From contig CM060985.1 of the NCBI GenBank assembly GCA_030765065.1, positions 173,622,096-173,686,095 of the forward strand: 64,000 nt of DNA, in the 5' to 3' direction. Below, in pieces: positions 32,394 through 44,939 of this stretch (the stretch's first letter is position 1; each line of letters opens with the position of its first letter). This DNA is from Deroplatys truncata (taxonomy: Eukaryota > Arthropoda > Insecta > Mantodea > Mantidae). Made by a program: the position numbers and the translations under genes. The notes below the pieces were generated by a model, which was not told the origin of the DNA, ran no database searches, and worked only from the letters and a program-made list of their open reading frames with translations.

Positions 32394-33678
32394 TTAAGGG
32401 GATGATGGGTGAAATTTCTATTTTGCATGATTTTAAAGCTACATACTTAATTTTTTGTACGCATATTTGGGGTGTTATTGGAACTACTTGGCAGAGTTTC
32501 ATTTTTGTATGTCAGTTTTTGAATTATTGAAAATTTTCTTTCAAACTATTTGCAGATTTCAAAATGAAATAAACTTCACACATTTTTGAAAAAAAAGTTT
32601 GAATTTTTTTTTACAAAACCAGAAACTCATTTAGAAAAACTTGACGCATGGGTTTTTTAATATCTTAACTGTAAAGGAAATTTAAAAAAAAAATATGACC
32701 TGCATAGCAAAAATTTCATTCGTTGTGCAATCACTACATACATTTTATTTTTTATCTCAAAAAGCACTAAGTTTATCCTGAATTCCATGCATCATTTTTT
32801 TTATTATGCTTTATAGAATGTACAATAAAAATTTCGGCTCTCTAACACATAATTTGTGGATATTATTTTGTTTTGAATGAGTAAAAGTGTAGCAAAAATT
32901 AAACTGAGGAAAAATGAGTTTAAAAGTTTGCATGTAGTTAACCAGAAATATATGGACCTTCCTAGAAGTGTCCAACTTAGATGTGTAATTTGTAATCTTT
33001 TTTTTTTCATTATAAGCACTGCCAATCGGTTGTAATTTATGGCATAAGCCTAGCCTTTCAGTGCCAAGTTCTATGTACAAACACTTTTGATTGTGGTCAT
33101 TACACTTCAGGTCCTTCACCCATGATGACAGTAAAACTGGTGTCAACCAATATATATTTATACTCTTCATTATTTACAGCAGGTATATGTTCACAATTAT
33201 CCTCCAGCTGTTTCTACCTTAAATTTTTCTTTTGTACAGCACATTCTCGCTCATCTAAGCTTTCATCATGGTATTATATACATTATTTACACTTGTATTG
33301 TCTCATGTATATGAAACAACATATAATTTGATGTTACATGACATCTACCGGCAGAGCTGCTGTTACTATGTTATATCAATCACGGTGGCTCGGTGACAGA
33401 TCAGAAATTAACCTTCACGGAAAAAATCCCACAAAAATCGGCAAACAAAGCAGATTTTTTGCTTCATGCAGCAATTTCATCACCTGCCACACCTCCTCAG
33501 GGACATTTAAGGAGCACAGACCTTTAAATATGATGTAATTAGAGCAACTTCCAGCATTGTAGGGCTTTAAAACTTTGCATATATGCACTTCAAACCGCCT
33601 AGTATTTTTTACTACAGAAGACACAAAATGTGAAATTTTGTCATTTTTGGTCACATTTTCATCTGTTTCCCCCCTTAA
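32394..33678. mobile_element. TTAA-ended repeat element (family V/W candidate)
   Basis: It starts TTAAGGGGATGATGGGTGAA and ends with the inverse of TTAAGGGGGGAAACAGATGA. The inside is AT-rich and non-coding. TTAA at both outer edges fits a piggyBac-type target, but the inverted match is short (TTAAGGGG plus partial identity). Confidence 0.35.
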
Positions 33679-33689
33679 GTTTAAATTCT

Positions 33690-34330
33690 ACAAATTTTGA
33701 TGGTGAAATTTTAGCAATTCTTCTCAGGTTACAAAATCTTCTACATCTAATATGCAAATTTGAGGCAGTTGTGATATTATGTGACTCTAAAACAGCTATA
33801 GTATCCATAGCATCTGATACAGCAACCAAAAGCCTAAATGTCCTAGAATGCCAACAAATTATAAAACAATTAACTGATTTAAATAACAGAGCTGTACTTC
33901 AATGGGTACCAGCACACTGTGGAATAGATGGTAACAAACAGCTGATTTTCTGGCCAAGAAAGGTAGTAAAATTATATCAAAATCATCTGGTCCACTGTCT
34001 TATCGCTCGATCAAAGAAAAAAAAAAATAACACCAAAATACAATACGAAAATTAAAGAATATGTATCACAAACAAAAGGAAAACAAGGGAACATCTACAT
34101 AACAACACGACTAGAATTACTACGCTACCAAGAAAATCTTCTGTAACAGTTTTTAGATTATTAACAGGCTATGACTGCCTCAACAAACATCTACACAGGA
34201 TTGGCATAGCAGAATCTCCTATATGTCCTTTCTGCGAACTTCGAGAAGAAATGGAGAGAAACCACCTACTCCATTGCCCAGCTTTCGATCAACACACACC
34301 TATCAACAGAATACTGGAGTGCTAATGGCT
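33690..34330 (+). pseudogene. RNase H domain and tail of a non-LTR retrotransposon
   Basis: It starts in FDGEILAILLRLQNLLHL, then VVILCDSKTAIVSIAS (Glu and Asp of RNase H) and RAVLQWVPAHCGIDGNKQ (His region). After a frameshift it continues with the zinc-knuckle segment HLHRIGIAESPICPFCELRE around 34190-34250. It is an I/Jockey-type ORF2 end. The reverse transcriptase part is absent, apparently cut at the TTAA-ended element. Confidence 0.75.
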
Positions 34331-34640
34331 TCATTACCAACAGTACAACATTAGATGCCAACCAACCATTTTTTCTCACTATGTCCATGTCTTTCCACTT
34401 GGGCCCATCACTACGGGTGGTTACTTGTAACCCATTCTGAGACAGATTGTTCTGCTTATAGTGGTTAAGGGAATGCCAAATACTAGTTGAAGGCAAATAA
34501 ACTTTTGAAGAGAACCTTTCTTGGCTAGGGTGTCTGATTTTTCGATGTCTGTTACCCCTATATGCCCTGGCTTCCATCCAAGTGTTACCTTGTTATATTT
34601 TGCCAGTTTTATAAGGTTTTGTAGTCAAGTGCTATATTTA
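34266..34640 (-). pseudogene. RNase H fragment of a second LINE, opposite strand
   Basis: Minus-strand frame: KLAKYNKVTLGWKPG, then GVTDIEKSDTLAKKGS, the C-terminal half of an RNase H domain ('W.PGH.G..GNE.AD.LAKKGS'). It abuts the tail end of the plus-strand LINE fragment. Truncated at both ends. Confidence 0.65.
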
Positions 34641-35540
34641 GTAGCCACTGTAATTTACATTTACATTGACATTTAAGACACGTGCATGAATCAGAAGAAA
34701 TTCACATAATATCTTGTCATTATGACAACTTCAAGCACAAGTGTATAAATGGGCACCCCTTTTTGTTTTAATCCTGAGACGTGTTCAATAATAGACACCC
34801 ATATAAAGTCCCTAGTGTCTGACAAACCTGCCATCTCATGTCTGTCAGTTCCTCCTTATTACCTTGTAGCAGTTCCTCCTGGTAGGACCCCACCATGTTG
34901 ATGATAATGGATGCTGTATTACATACCTGCAGATCGTCTTGATGCCTGTACTCTCGTGACGTATCTCAACATTCTCATAGACTGGAATCTGATGATCGTA
35001 TATCTGTATTCTTGCATGTGTGTTAGTATGTTGTAATTATTATTTTTATAATTGTGCCACGGCTGCTGTATTTGTGTCGAAGAGCACTTGTGTCTTGTCA
35101 GGGTTGAGTATGGAGAAGGTTAAAGTATTTCACTTGTATTTTGGATAAACCACATGTAAATATTCACAATTCTCTATCGCCTTTGTTATGTTCGAATATG
35201 TATAACTGGTAGATCTTAATACGTAGTTTTAGCATCAATTTAGAGACGAGTTTATACACTACCTTCCTGCTCGAACACTGAGAAACTTCTGTTAGCGTTA
35301 CTTCCAACTGTTCTTCTTAACATACGTATTTGAATTATAGGCATGTATAAATGTACCTGATTGGTGCTACCATCCAATAACTGTTAATGTTACATATATG
35401 TGTTTACAGACTTCCATCGTCTTAATTATGAATCCAAGGTTCGTTACATGCTTACGTAGATACTACTGCATTTCTCATAATTTTATATTACTGGTTATAT
35501 AGCTAACAATGGTCTTTCCCCCTCATATTATATTTTATAT
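34641..35540. other. no recognised gene
   Basis: No coding domain, TIR or shared repeat recognised. Confidence 0.45.
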
Positions 35541-35549
35541 GTTATCAAC

Positions 35550-36903
35550 TAGGGCCCGGATTTTAGGTGGAATAAAACTTCATTTTAGGTTTCTTATATA
35601 CTTAAAATAGTTTTTTTTTTATGTTTTGCTTCGTGGATCAATACAGGTATCAATAATTTTGTTTTTCTGGTACTTAGTTGTAATATTTATTTTTTAGCTA
35701 GCAGTAGTTACATACACTCTCAAATTTTCTGGCGTAAATGATGAAAACGTTCTTTCAATGGAACATGACATCATTGGGGCATAAAACATAGATGCCAGTG
35801 CAGCAGGTTCTAGGGGTAGTTTTCCTGTATACTTTTCTCCCTGCAATACTGAATTTATGATTTTCATATCTTCAAAACCAGGATTGCGTTGAAGATTCTT
35901 CTCCAACTTGGAAGAACATGCCACTCCCACTGGTCCAGGTATTTCTTTACTGGAAACATTGCCAATGATATCTAGAGCATCTTTCAGTGGCAAAGTTGTA
36001 CTTTCCAACCAGAGAATAGCTTCTGGTATAAAACAAAAAGGTGTCTTAATATACACAAGGGAAGCGGCAAGATTGTGGCATTCGAGTGATTTCTCAGCCT
36101 TGGCATTGCAGGAAGCTTCTGTTTCATACAATTCATTGTCAACAGTTTAATACCTTTTAAGTGCTCAGCATAGCAAATGGCAGCAGACAGCCAAATTCCC
36201 GAGCGGGTAAGTATCGACTCAGGTAGAAGAGGGGTTGCTGGTACTTTCTCTTTGAACAATTGTATGCATGTTCAGGCTTTTAAGAAAACCTTATTGACCA
36301 AAGATATCAGCTGTTCACATCATCGAAGTGGCTTCTAATCTCTTCTGCAAGGTGGTGCAGGCTGTGGGCCAAGCACGTAGCATGGTCAGGTGGAAGGACT
36401 GTAGAACCCCCTCCCAGCCTTCAGCATGTAGGCAGCACTGTCTGTCGCTAACAAAAGTGAAGTGTGGATCTGCAGCAATCCACTTTTTCAATAAATGTGA
36501 TTTAGGCATTGTTTCACTATACAACAATTACATTAGAAAAGTACTCTCGATGAGCGACTGGAAGTGATCCCATTGCGCAGGTTTACGCTTCTTCTGACCT
36601 TCTATCAGCTGCATCCAGGTGTCGCCATGTCAAATGTGCTGTGTTAAGCTGTACTAACTTGAACTATTTATGGGCTATAAGTGCTGGAAATAATTTTACA
36701 CAAGTTTCAATTAAAAAATAATTTTGAAAAAGGAAAAACAGCTATTTATGTTATTTTAGGTGCCAACTCCTCATTTAGGTTGTTTTAGGTGTAATTAAAT
36801 TTGCATATTCTGCTTCAAAAAGTGTGAAACGAACATGTATCTCTAATGTGTTAATTAAATAGCGAGGAAAAATATAGGTTAAAACCTAAAAATACAGGCC
36901 ATA
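35550..36903 (-). mobile_element. hAT-like DNA transposon with TIRs and target duplication
   Basis: The left end TAGGGCCCGGATTTTAGGT and the inverted right end TATGGCCTGTATTTTTAGGT match over about 20 bp. GTTATCAAC on the left (35541-35549) and GTTATAAC on the right (36904-36911) fit an 8-bp hAT-type target duplication with one indel. Confidence 0.7.
35694..36620 (-). pseudogene. hAT-like transposase remnant
   Basis: Minus-strand segments in order: WIAADPHFTFVSDRQCCLHA then GWEGVLQSFHLTMLRAWPTA (the 'SD.A.YM..A.......P...H.TC.AH' core, diverged), then ILWLESTTLPLKDALDIIGN, NLQRNPGFEDMKIINSVLQG, and ALASMFYAPMMSCSIERTFS followed by SF. The last is the hAT C-terminal dimerisation motif ('.Y.P...C..ERSFS..'). 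Frameshifts separate the pieces. It is broken; homologous genes in other insects are sometimes kept as host genes, but this one is not. Confidence 0.7.
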
Positions 36904-36911
36904 GTTATAAC

Positions 36912-37250
36912 ATTACATACGTGTTCCCTACCATGTGTACTTTATGAATATATATGTTGTAACATCCTCTTAATTATTATACGTGCAATATTAGCAAAAA
37001 ATACATAACACGTAAAACTTAGAACAAAATATTAAAGAAAGAAATTATTAATGTGTTGATGCTGAGAATTAGATATCGTATGAGTTATTGTGTTAGTTTG
37101 TCCGTGACTAGTACTGTATGTTGCTTCAATCTTGCCTTCTGTGTAAACCCTTTTTCCTCTCCTAGACAAGTGAATTTTGTTAGCACGTGCTTTATGCAAG
37201 AATACCTAACAATAATAATAATTTGTGAGTTGTGCAGTGTAGTGAAGTGG
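36912..37250. other. no recognised gene
   Basis: AT-rich sequence, nothing recognised. Confidence 0.5.
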
Positions 37251-37257
37251 TAGTATA

Positions 37258-37350
37258 ATGGCAGTCAATTCTTCTAAAGTTTATTGTAGAAATATAAAAG
37301 GCCAAGCTAGAGAAGTAGTAGGAACTGCCATCAAGAAACTTGGTCAATAA
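37258..37350 (+). pseudogene. N-terminal piece of a transposase-like protein
   Basis: A 30-codon frame reads NSSKVYCRNIKGQAREVVGT, close to the 'S.KVYS.K.K.Q.REIV..V..F' start of a helix-turn-helix found in many insect ITm-type transposases. It ends at TAA (37348). Nothing matching the rest follows. Low support because it is short. Confidence 0.35.
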
Positions 37351-37619
37351 CCTTGAAGTACCCTCCTTAACCCTATGCCTATCAGCAGTGACAAATAATT
37401 ACTTGCAAGCAAAATACTGCAGTATTTTGTGTATATTAAATGCACATCAGGAAACATTTGTGGTTGAAGTAAAAACAATGCTTCCATCAGGGCCCAGCAT
37501 CATGCAAGGATAGCTTCTCCCATCTGGATGTCCTTCTTCTACTCGCACATGTGCAGGAGTTGAGAGCAAACTTTAGATGGAATGGTATTTACTTACTATA
37601 GTTATTACTGAAGTACAGA

Positions 37620-38560
37620 GAACTACCCCCACTGCAGCCATGGAAAAGCTATCGGAACTCGCCCCCTTACCTATTTGGGTCGAGGCACAGGCCTTTGTGG
37701 AGTTTCAGGTTAAAGCATGAAATTGAAGTACCCTTTGATGGGCAGTTATGTCATCTCAAACTACTTGGGACCAAAAAAAAAAAAAGGTTTAGAATACTAG
37801 GTATAAGGACCGACATTTTGAAACCAAGGCTTTTGTTTCACAAAACTTTCACTGTCTCTTATCCTAAATGCAGTGAATAGAAGGACAGGTTAAACCTGAA
37901 GAAAATGAAGGCCAAATCTTGGTATATTGATGGTTCAAAACTAGATATGGGACGGGCTAACTCTATGGCAACGGTACCAAGTATCATTTAGCTTGAATGA
38001 ATATACCACAGCATTTCAGGCAGAGATGTTTGCTATTTTAGTTAGTACTTTGAAGAGTGTCAGAAAATGCTATAGGAATGGCTACATTCTTATACTTCTC
38101 AGATAGTCTGGCAGGCCTGAAGGCCCTCGATAACCACTTGGTGACGTCCAGGTTCTACGCACAGCACTAGTTACCCACAATTAAGTTCTGGGATTCTTGC
38201 AATGTAAGACCAGATAAAACTGCTAAGAAGGGAACTGAGCAAGCTTTTATTGAACCTAAACCAGCACTGGAGCTGTCATCAGGACCAGTTAAGCTGGCTA
38301 TCAGAGAACACAAGAAATACTAGAACTCATCTGTATAGTTCAGGCACTTCAAAGTGCTCATACAGAGATTGGACAGAAGCAGGTCACGAGAACTGCCAAA
38401 ATTAAGCAGGGAAAAGCTCAAATGGGCAAAGGGCCTCTTTACAGAGCACCAAGTGTCAACAGACATGAGACATCTACCTATCCAGCACTTGCTCACTAAA
38501 GAGCTTTCATTTTTGAGAGCCAGTTTCCAAAATTTTAGGAGCTTTCAGCCATTATAGTCC
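37620..38560 (+). pseudogene. RNase H-type LINE ORF2 remnant
   Basis: The RNase H start reads KSWYIDGSKLDMGRANSMA (about 37914-37970); then YTTAFQAEMFAILVSTLK (frame near 38006-38060), LILLRXSDSLAGLKALDN-like text near 38090-38140, and PDKTAKKGTEQAF near 38212. Before it, PLPIWVEAQAFVEF (about 37665) is the linker after RT. Three frames and several stops. Different in sequence from the 33.7 kb copy. Confidence 0.65.
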
Positions 38561-38599
38561 AAAGTTTGATTCAGTACATTATGAACGTTGGATTTCTGG

Positions 38600-39440
38600 A
38601 TCGATGATAATATGACACACTAGAACTGCAAAGGTCACAGTGTTGCCTCCCTGTCGTGTTAGTTACTTCTGATTGGTAGTTCTTACGTTCAGTAAACATG
38701 GCTGTTACTGATAACAGCAAGGAGTGTATACTAAATTCTTTAAACGTTTAATGTTCAAGTGTAATATTAAACATAACAATGCATATAGGAAGGTGAAGGT
38801 TGCAGCTGTTGAGCATGAAATAGGAATGATAAAGAATATGATGTATTCAGAGTTTTTAACTCAGTGGGGTTCCCCAGCAGCTAGTTTTTAGAGTGGCATA
38901 ATACAGAATTATTTTATACGAATGCATTATTTCTGCTGTTGTTGCACGTATAAGTCACTCACATAGGTTAACATACATTCTTTTGATAAAGATCCAAGTA
39001 GCGCATGGGAAATAAATGTCCTACAATATGTGGCTTAAAAGGTTTCTTCAATACAGCATAATTTTTAGAATGGAAAACTCAGTTATGTCATAAACCTTCT
39101 TGACCTTGACATGTATTAGTAGTTGGCTAGCCACTAAACAGTTGATTGTTTTGAAAATACAACCATTTGAAGTCAGCAAATGTCCTTCAAACTCTGTATG
39201 TAAGTATATATCGCTGTAGGACTCTGTACATTGGCGAAAGCACATGCTGGACACTGTGACTAGTCTTGCATGATACACATACATGTGTAATGCAATTAAG
39301 TGATAAAAACAGTCCAGAACAGTGACAACTTCCATTTTATATGGTACATTCTACATCTAAAACCACGCAAAGGCAAATATATGTAGACCATCTTATATCC
39401 AGAGGATTTGCTTTTCAAAGAGCTAAACTTTTTAAAATAA
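38600..39440. other. no recognised gene
   Basis: Possible weak frame near 38745-38880 (KCNIKHNNAYRKVKVAAVEH), which I cannot place. Otherwise AT-rich and uninformative. Confidence 0.4.
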
Positions 39441-39448
39441 ATCATATA

Positions 39449-41380
39449 CCAGGTGGAAGGGAAATTATTCCATTTCTTTCAATAGGTACTTCATAAAAGT
39501 ATTACAAACAAAAAAGTTTAATGACATTTTGTTCTTTGATCAGCCATTTTCGAAAAAAAAAGAACGAATAATTTTCGTTCCAAATTAGATGTTTTAATTC
39601 ATAAGAATGTATGAACATAAAGGTTTGTTACTTGTAACATGAGTAGAGTAACCTATTTCTGATATCATTTCAGTGGCACTGTGTGACATCACACAGGGTT
39701 TTAAATAATTAATAACTTAAAAGGATATTCCAAACACACTTTTTGCAGATGTATTGTGGCTGTAGAAATATTTCAAACTGGTCAAGCTAGGTCACACAAT
39801 CTGAATTGGCTTCTGGACGTAAACAAAACATAGCCTATCTCATTCCTCTCTTTTATCTGAAGAGTGACTAGTGGTTTAGTTTCCATACTTCGATTAATCC
39901 AAACAAACAGGATGGAGGGTAATGTAATGTTTTGACGAAATAACAAGTACAACTGGCCTACATTAGAACAATATAAAATGAAAGAAACACATCAGCACCC
40001 AATAGGAGCCTAGCAATGTGATTATTTTGTGTTTACATGTCAGAAAAATGTTTTGGTTGATTACTTAACAGCACTATCAATTGCAAAACATACTTAAGTT
40101 AAATGTTGAATGAGCTGATAAAAATCCATAAATTTTGAGTTTAGGTTACGAAATGCACCATTTGAAGATTCAAATACAATTGTTTACGTTTGTAAGAGAT
40201 GTGCCACTGTGAAAGTGAAACCTGTTTACGTGGTGTTCTCCAACTGAAAGTAATACTCCCACTACCATGAGTCAGTAACCCCTGCAACGTTGTGAGCATG
40301 TCTATTTTATGCTCTTAAAAAATCTAAATTAACTCCATGGGAAATGTTATAAAAAAATCTGATGTGCTACAGTCACATGACTTTCTCTACTCTTGTACAA
40401 ACTATTTTTACAAACTCTTATTCTCCATCTATTTCATATTAATCGAGATAAACATTTGCAGAAACGATCTTTTGACATGCAAAGAGAATTACATTTTACA
40501 CATAGCGACCAGTTCTAAAAATATTTGATTATCGCTTAAGGCATACTATGTTCCCCTTGTTTTGTATTTGCAAGGGCAATATAGAAATACAGTAGCCTTT
40601 AAGCATAGACATATATCTTAATAGCTGGTTGCTAGGTCCAGCACCATTCTCTTTGCCACTCTGCATATCCAAGACAAAAAAATGAATAACGAATTCCCAT
40701 TTGAGAAAAAGTGTAAATATTGGAAAATTTAAGGGAATAACAAGCAATATCTCGAAAATGGTTCACTCAACAAAAAACATGTATATGACATAAATAGTGT
40801 ATTTTAATGTGATCTACATTTTTTGTGTAGTAAAATTTTGTCTATCTCTTATGGTTTACCAGTTATGCAAAAGTCGTTCACAATGAAGAACACTTTTGGA
40901 GACATTCCCAGAAAATTCAGGATATACATTTTATTTGTCATGAAAATATCTTAAACATATGATATTTTAATCAAAATCGTAAGAGCCATTTTTGAGAAAA
41001 TTAAAATTTTCGAAAAATGTTCCATGTAAAGGGTAATCTGGGGTGGGGGGATTTTCTTGAAAACCTTCGTGTCGCATCTATGGAAGATACTGAACCTAAA
41101 TACCAAGTTGGTGTTTATCCAACTGTTTGTGTTTGAGTTATGCTGTTCACAGACACACACACACACAGACATGTTTCCAAAAATGCATTTTTTGGATTCA
41201 GGGGGTCTCAAAACATGTAATTCCGGTGAAATCTCGGTATCGAATTTTTGGGTGAAATACAATACTTCCCCTACTTACTATACGTAGTAGAGAAAGTAAA
41301 AATGGAAGTTACAAAATGTGTTCCAAATAATAAGATCTGTAACTGATTTAAATTAACGTAATAACTTCCCTTCCACCTGG
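39449..41380. mobile_element. TIR element (CCAGGTGGAAGGGAA ends) with a nested D copy
   Basis: CCAGGTGGAAGGGAAATTAT at 39449 and its inverse ending at 41380 (CCAGGTGGAAGGGAAGTTAT) form TIRs of at least 20 bp. TATA (39445-39448 and 41381-41384) flanks both ends. After removing the D copy about 1 kb of non-coding DNA remains. The family is unknown; a TA-targeting non-autonomous element is likely. Confidence 0.7.
40351..41297 (-). mobile_element. family D, copy D5 (full length, inverted)
   Basis: From AATCTGATGTGCTACAGTCA and ACTTTCTCTAC (about 40379) to AGTAGAGAAAGT (about 41297), collinear with D1 over its whole length in reverse. It includes the GT/CA microsatellite near 41150-41170. Inserted in the TIR element around it. 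Confidence 0.75.
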
Positions 41381-41384
41381 TATA

Positions 41385-42105
41385 TTAACCAGCTTTATTG
41401 AATTTATCATACATTTCCAGCATTTTCACTTCTTTCTGTCATTGTTTCTGTATTGCAGTAGGTAACGCACCATTCAGATTTCCCATAGACTCGCTGAGTA
41501 TAAAAAGTTTATATCAAAGTAATTTATTTCTCACTGAATACAATAATATTGTATAACTAAATTATATTTTCACTATATTCAATACATATAACTTTTCTTG
41601 ATTCAAGTAATCTTCAAACTGTTGAGACATTATGGCCCAGTCTATTTTTGTGATATATACAAATGGCATATCAATTACACACTTTATGTATTGGGAGGAA
41701 ATATTGTAGTGGAGTCTGCCTCATGCATGTAGGAATATGCCTTTTTTCTACAGTGACTCCTCCTTTTTCTTCTGATCCTTCCTTGTAGCCTTGTAACAAA
41801 AAATTAAGGTAATCTTAGATGCATTCCATAAATGACACATAACATCTGAAATAAAAAATTAATTTTTAGTCAATTTTCCACCATCCCTCCTTATGCTCCT
41901 TTCACATGAAAACAAAGCATTAAAAAGCTGTATTAATTATCTAAGAAGTAAGTATATTTGCTTCACTGCTTTACAAGATTCTGATTATACCCTCAATGCT
42001 TCTCTGGAGTCTTCGGCAGGTTTTGTCATACAATTCTTGCAAAAGAGAATTATTTTTCATATTAAATATTCGTCAAATAACTTTAGAAAAAACAGTATTG
42101 TATAT
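41385..42105. other. no recognised gene
   Basis: AT-rich, nothing recognised. Confidence 0.5.
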
Positions 42106-42109
42106 AATA

Positions 42110-43645
42110 TACTTTACTATCTCCTCCACCTACACAGTACTGTAGGTCTGATATTGAGATTTCATCGCAAATACATTTTCGGTGCACACTGAATAAATAA
42201 AGCATTTTTAGAAAAAGCTACATATGTGACTGTGTCTCTGAACAGCATAAGTCAAAAACGAATACTTGGTTAAATACCAAAGTGATATTTTAAGTTCAGT
42301 ATCTTCCAAAGATGCCACACAATTTTCAAGAAAATTCCACTCCTAACCATTTACATGCAACATTGTTTCGAAATTTATTTTCTCAAAAATAGCTGTAATG
42401 ATTTTGATTAAAATACCATATATTAAAGACATTTACATGACAAATAAAACGTAGATCTTAAACTTTCTGGGAATAGCGCGTGAATTCCACTTCATTCGGA
42501 AGGAATTTTGTATAATCTTGTAATAGGTATTGATTTATTCGGCCTTTACTGCCAGTCGATTTAAATGAATGACATCATTATTAGCTCAGCAAGCCCCTTG
42601 CCTCAAAGGGGAGGTGCAGAATTGAACCTTGAAGTGCATGCATTTCCAACCTTGTAAACAGGTTGATGTAGTGTGTCAGTGCAGAATAGTCTTTCACTAC
42701 AACATTTTGTCCATTGTTTGCATGCGAGATGAAAGTAACCACCAATCATAGAATTTGAATCATTGAATGCTACTTCCGAATTAGAAAGATACAAGGGGGA
42801 GCGTATCCTTACCATATAGTTTGCTGTGTGAATGATTTTCTCCATTCTTACCTAGAATTTCATCAAGTTCAGAGACAAAACATAAGAAAATAAAACAGTT
42901 GTTTTTATTAACAAAAAAAAAAGGAGAAACAACTGAAACATTTTAAAATATTTATAAAGGTTACTTCACTTGTTTTTTTATTAAAAAGTTAAAAGTTTTG
43001 CCATTAAAGACAAGACATTCTATGCTACAATAACTGTCCAATTTAGTTACCTATCGGCATACATGCTGAGATTCTAAGTTTACAAGACGCAAGTGAAAGA
43101 AGTTTCTAATTAAATACTGGAAAGGTGTAATACACGTCCCATTTCACTAAGGTGACCTCGAAACTCTTGACATCCCCCTTCCACTCATCTTTCCTAGTCC
43201 TCTGCAAGAGGCACTGGTGATAAATTTGCTTCAAAGTATTGACATCATACCCAGACAACCGACCGGCAGCAATGGACGAAGACATCTGAAGACCCTGTAT
43301 AACTGGTAACTGTTAAGCGATAGGTGAAAATGTGCTACACAAAAATGTAGATCTCTTTAAAACATACAATTTATTCCAAACGATTTGTGTCACTACCCAT
43401 TTCTGGTAACCACTATTATTGTTTCATATTGTTCAATACTTTGTCATTCTTGTAAGGTCAGCTTATAGCTCCCAGTTCTTAAACATTTGATTATCGCTAT
43501 TCCCTCTGTATCTGTAATGAAATGTATAATGTAGCTATTTCTGCAAAGGTTTATCTCAATTCAGATGAAGTAGATATAAAAATAAGCTTTTGTAAGAATA
43601 GTTTGTATACCCACTAATAAACTAGAGGGTAGAGAAAGTCATGTG
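42110..43645 (+). mobile_element. family D, copy D6, split by a 0.78-kb insert
   Basis: D blocks run from CTACACAGTACTGTAGG (left-end region) through AACAGCATAAGTC and ATACCATATATTAAAGAC to 42520. They resume at TATAACTGGTAACTGTTAAG (about 43297) and end at GGGTAGAGAAAGT (43640). Confidence 0.65.
42521..43296. mobile_element. unclassified insert in D6
   Basis: The boundaries are defined by the interrupted D sequence. ACTGCCAGTCGATT near the left edge and the inverse of GCTGCCGGTCGGTT near the right edge may be diverged inverted ends. No coding. Confidence 0.35.
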
Positions 43646-43659
43646 AATGTATCAGAGTT

Positions 43660-43795
43660 TTTATTTATGCTATTCACAAACACATAAGTGATCCTTTTCT
43701 AAAAATGTTTTTGGCAAGCTTCAAATATGTATGTATTTCTGGTGAAATCTTGATGTTGAATTTTTGGAGTTACCAATTCCTCTGACCCCAGTGGG
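43660..43795 (-). mobile_element. family D left-end fragment, inverted, next to D6
   Basis: ATGTATTTCTGGTGAAATC and TTGAATTTTTGG are inverted D left-end blocks, starting about 20 bp after the D6 right end. This is the same arrangement as D2/D3. Confidence 0.55.
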
Positions 43796-43905
43796 TGAGT
43801 AAAGTGGTTGTATTCAACATGGGCTCCAGTAGTGGTCAGAGTTTAGGGACCATCAAATTGTACATCTGCTGTATTTAAATAACATTGTAATCGGTATAGA
43901 CAAAC

Positions 43906-44532
43906 TTAAGAGGATACTCTGGTACCAAATGAACTTTCTTCACTAACCAACCAATTTTAATTAAATGTTTAGATTAAACTGCACTTGCCATGATGTATTT
44001 TTGGTAAAAGTTTCATTGCTCTATATTGCAGAGTTCTGTAATTAAAAATTATTTATTATGTTTTTTAATTTTTTGCAAATAATTGGATAATAATAAAATG
44101 TACAGATTTTGCAATTTAGAACTAAAATAGAAGACTGAAATTTGATATGCTAGTTGTTGTATTCCTATACAACAAACTTGTGCATTTGTTTTCCAAAATA
44201 TTAACATTTATTATAAATATTAATTTTTTTTTATTTAGAAAAAAGAATGAGAGTAATCAACAAAGCAATGCACAGTTTTCTTTAACAATTATATTCTACA
44301 TGTCCTGAAAATTTCAGTCTGATTCATCAACATTTACTCAAAAAAGTATATCTTAAAACACAAAAATTGCTATATGGAGAAAAAAAACTAAAGTTTGGGA
44401 ACACAGTTGGAGGTATTACCTTCACTTATCAATTTGGATTACATCAATTTCCAGACGATTTCAAACGTAATACTTACTAAGTGTATTCTATATGTTGAAG
44501 ATAACTCTTATTTTGGTACCAGTGTCCCCTTA
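43906..44532. mobile_element. 0.63-kb TIR element (TTAAGRGGA ends)
   Basis: The left end TTAAGAGGATACTCTGGTAC and the inverted right end TAAGGGGACACTGGTACCAA share TAAGRGGAYACT and GGTACCAAA. Interior AT-rich and non-coding. The first bases resemble the 32.4-33.7 kb element. Confidence 0.5.
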
Positions 44533-44939
44533 CGTTGTATTAAAGTCAAGGCATGTTTAGGATACCCATAGGTGAAATTTCTAAATCTTGCAGTTTTTAT
44601 ATAAATGTTTTCGAAATTTTGTCATAAGCTACTTTACTACAATTATAAGTGTGTTTTAAATTTCATTCAGATATCTTTTTGTGAAGAAAGCAGTTTATTT
44701 TACTTTTATTATACTAATTAATCAGGTGTTGCACACGATGCACAACCCTAATTTCGAGGAAATAAAAATACTACCTCATTATTCAAATACTAATACATAG
44801 GACTGACGTATGGAAACTTCTTGTTATTTCAGACAAATTTTAAACCTTTGAATACAGTGTGGTCGTTTTAAGATTAGGCCACAGATCGGCTGTATACGTA
44901 GCACGCCATACTGTAGTGACCGCGGTACTTTTCTGATGC

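Noticed and set aside
40951..41262. 103-codon minus-strand ORF with a Cys/Val run
   Set aside because: It is family D sequence; the run comes from its GT microsatellite.
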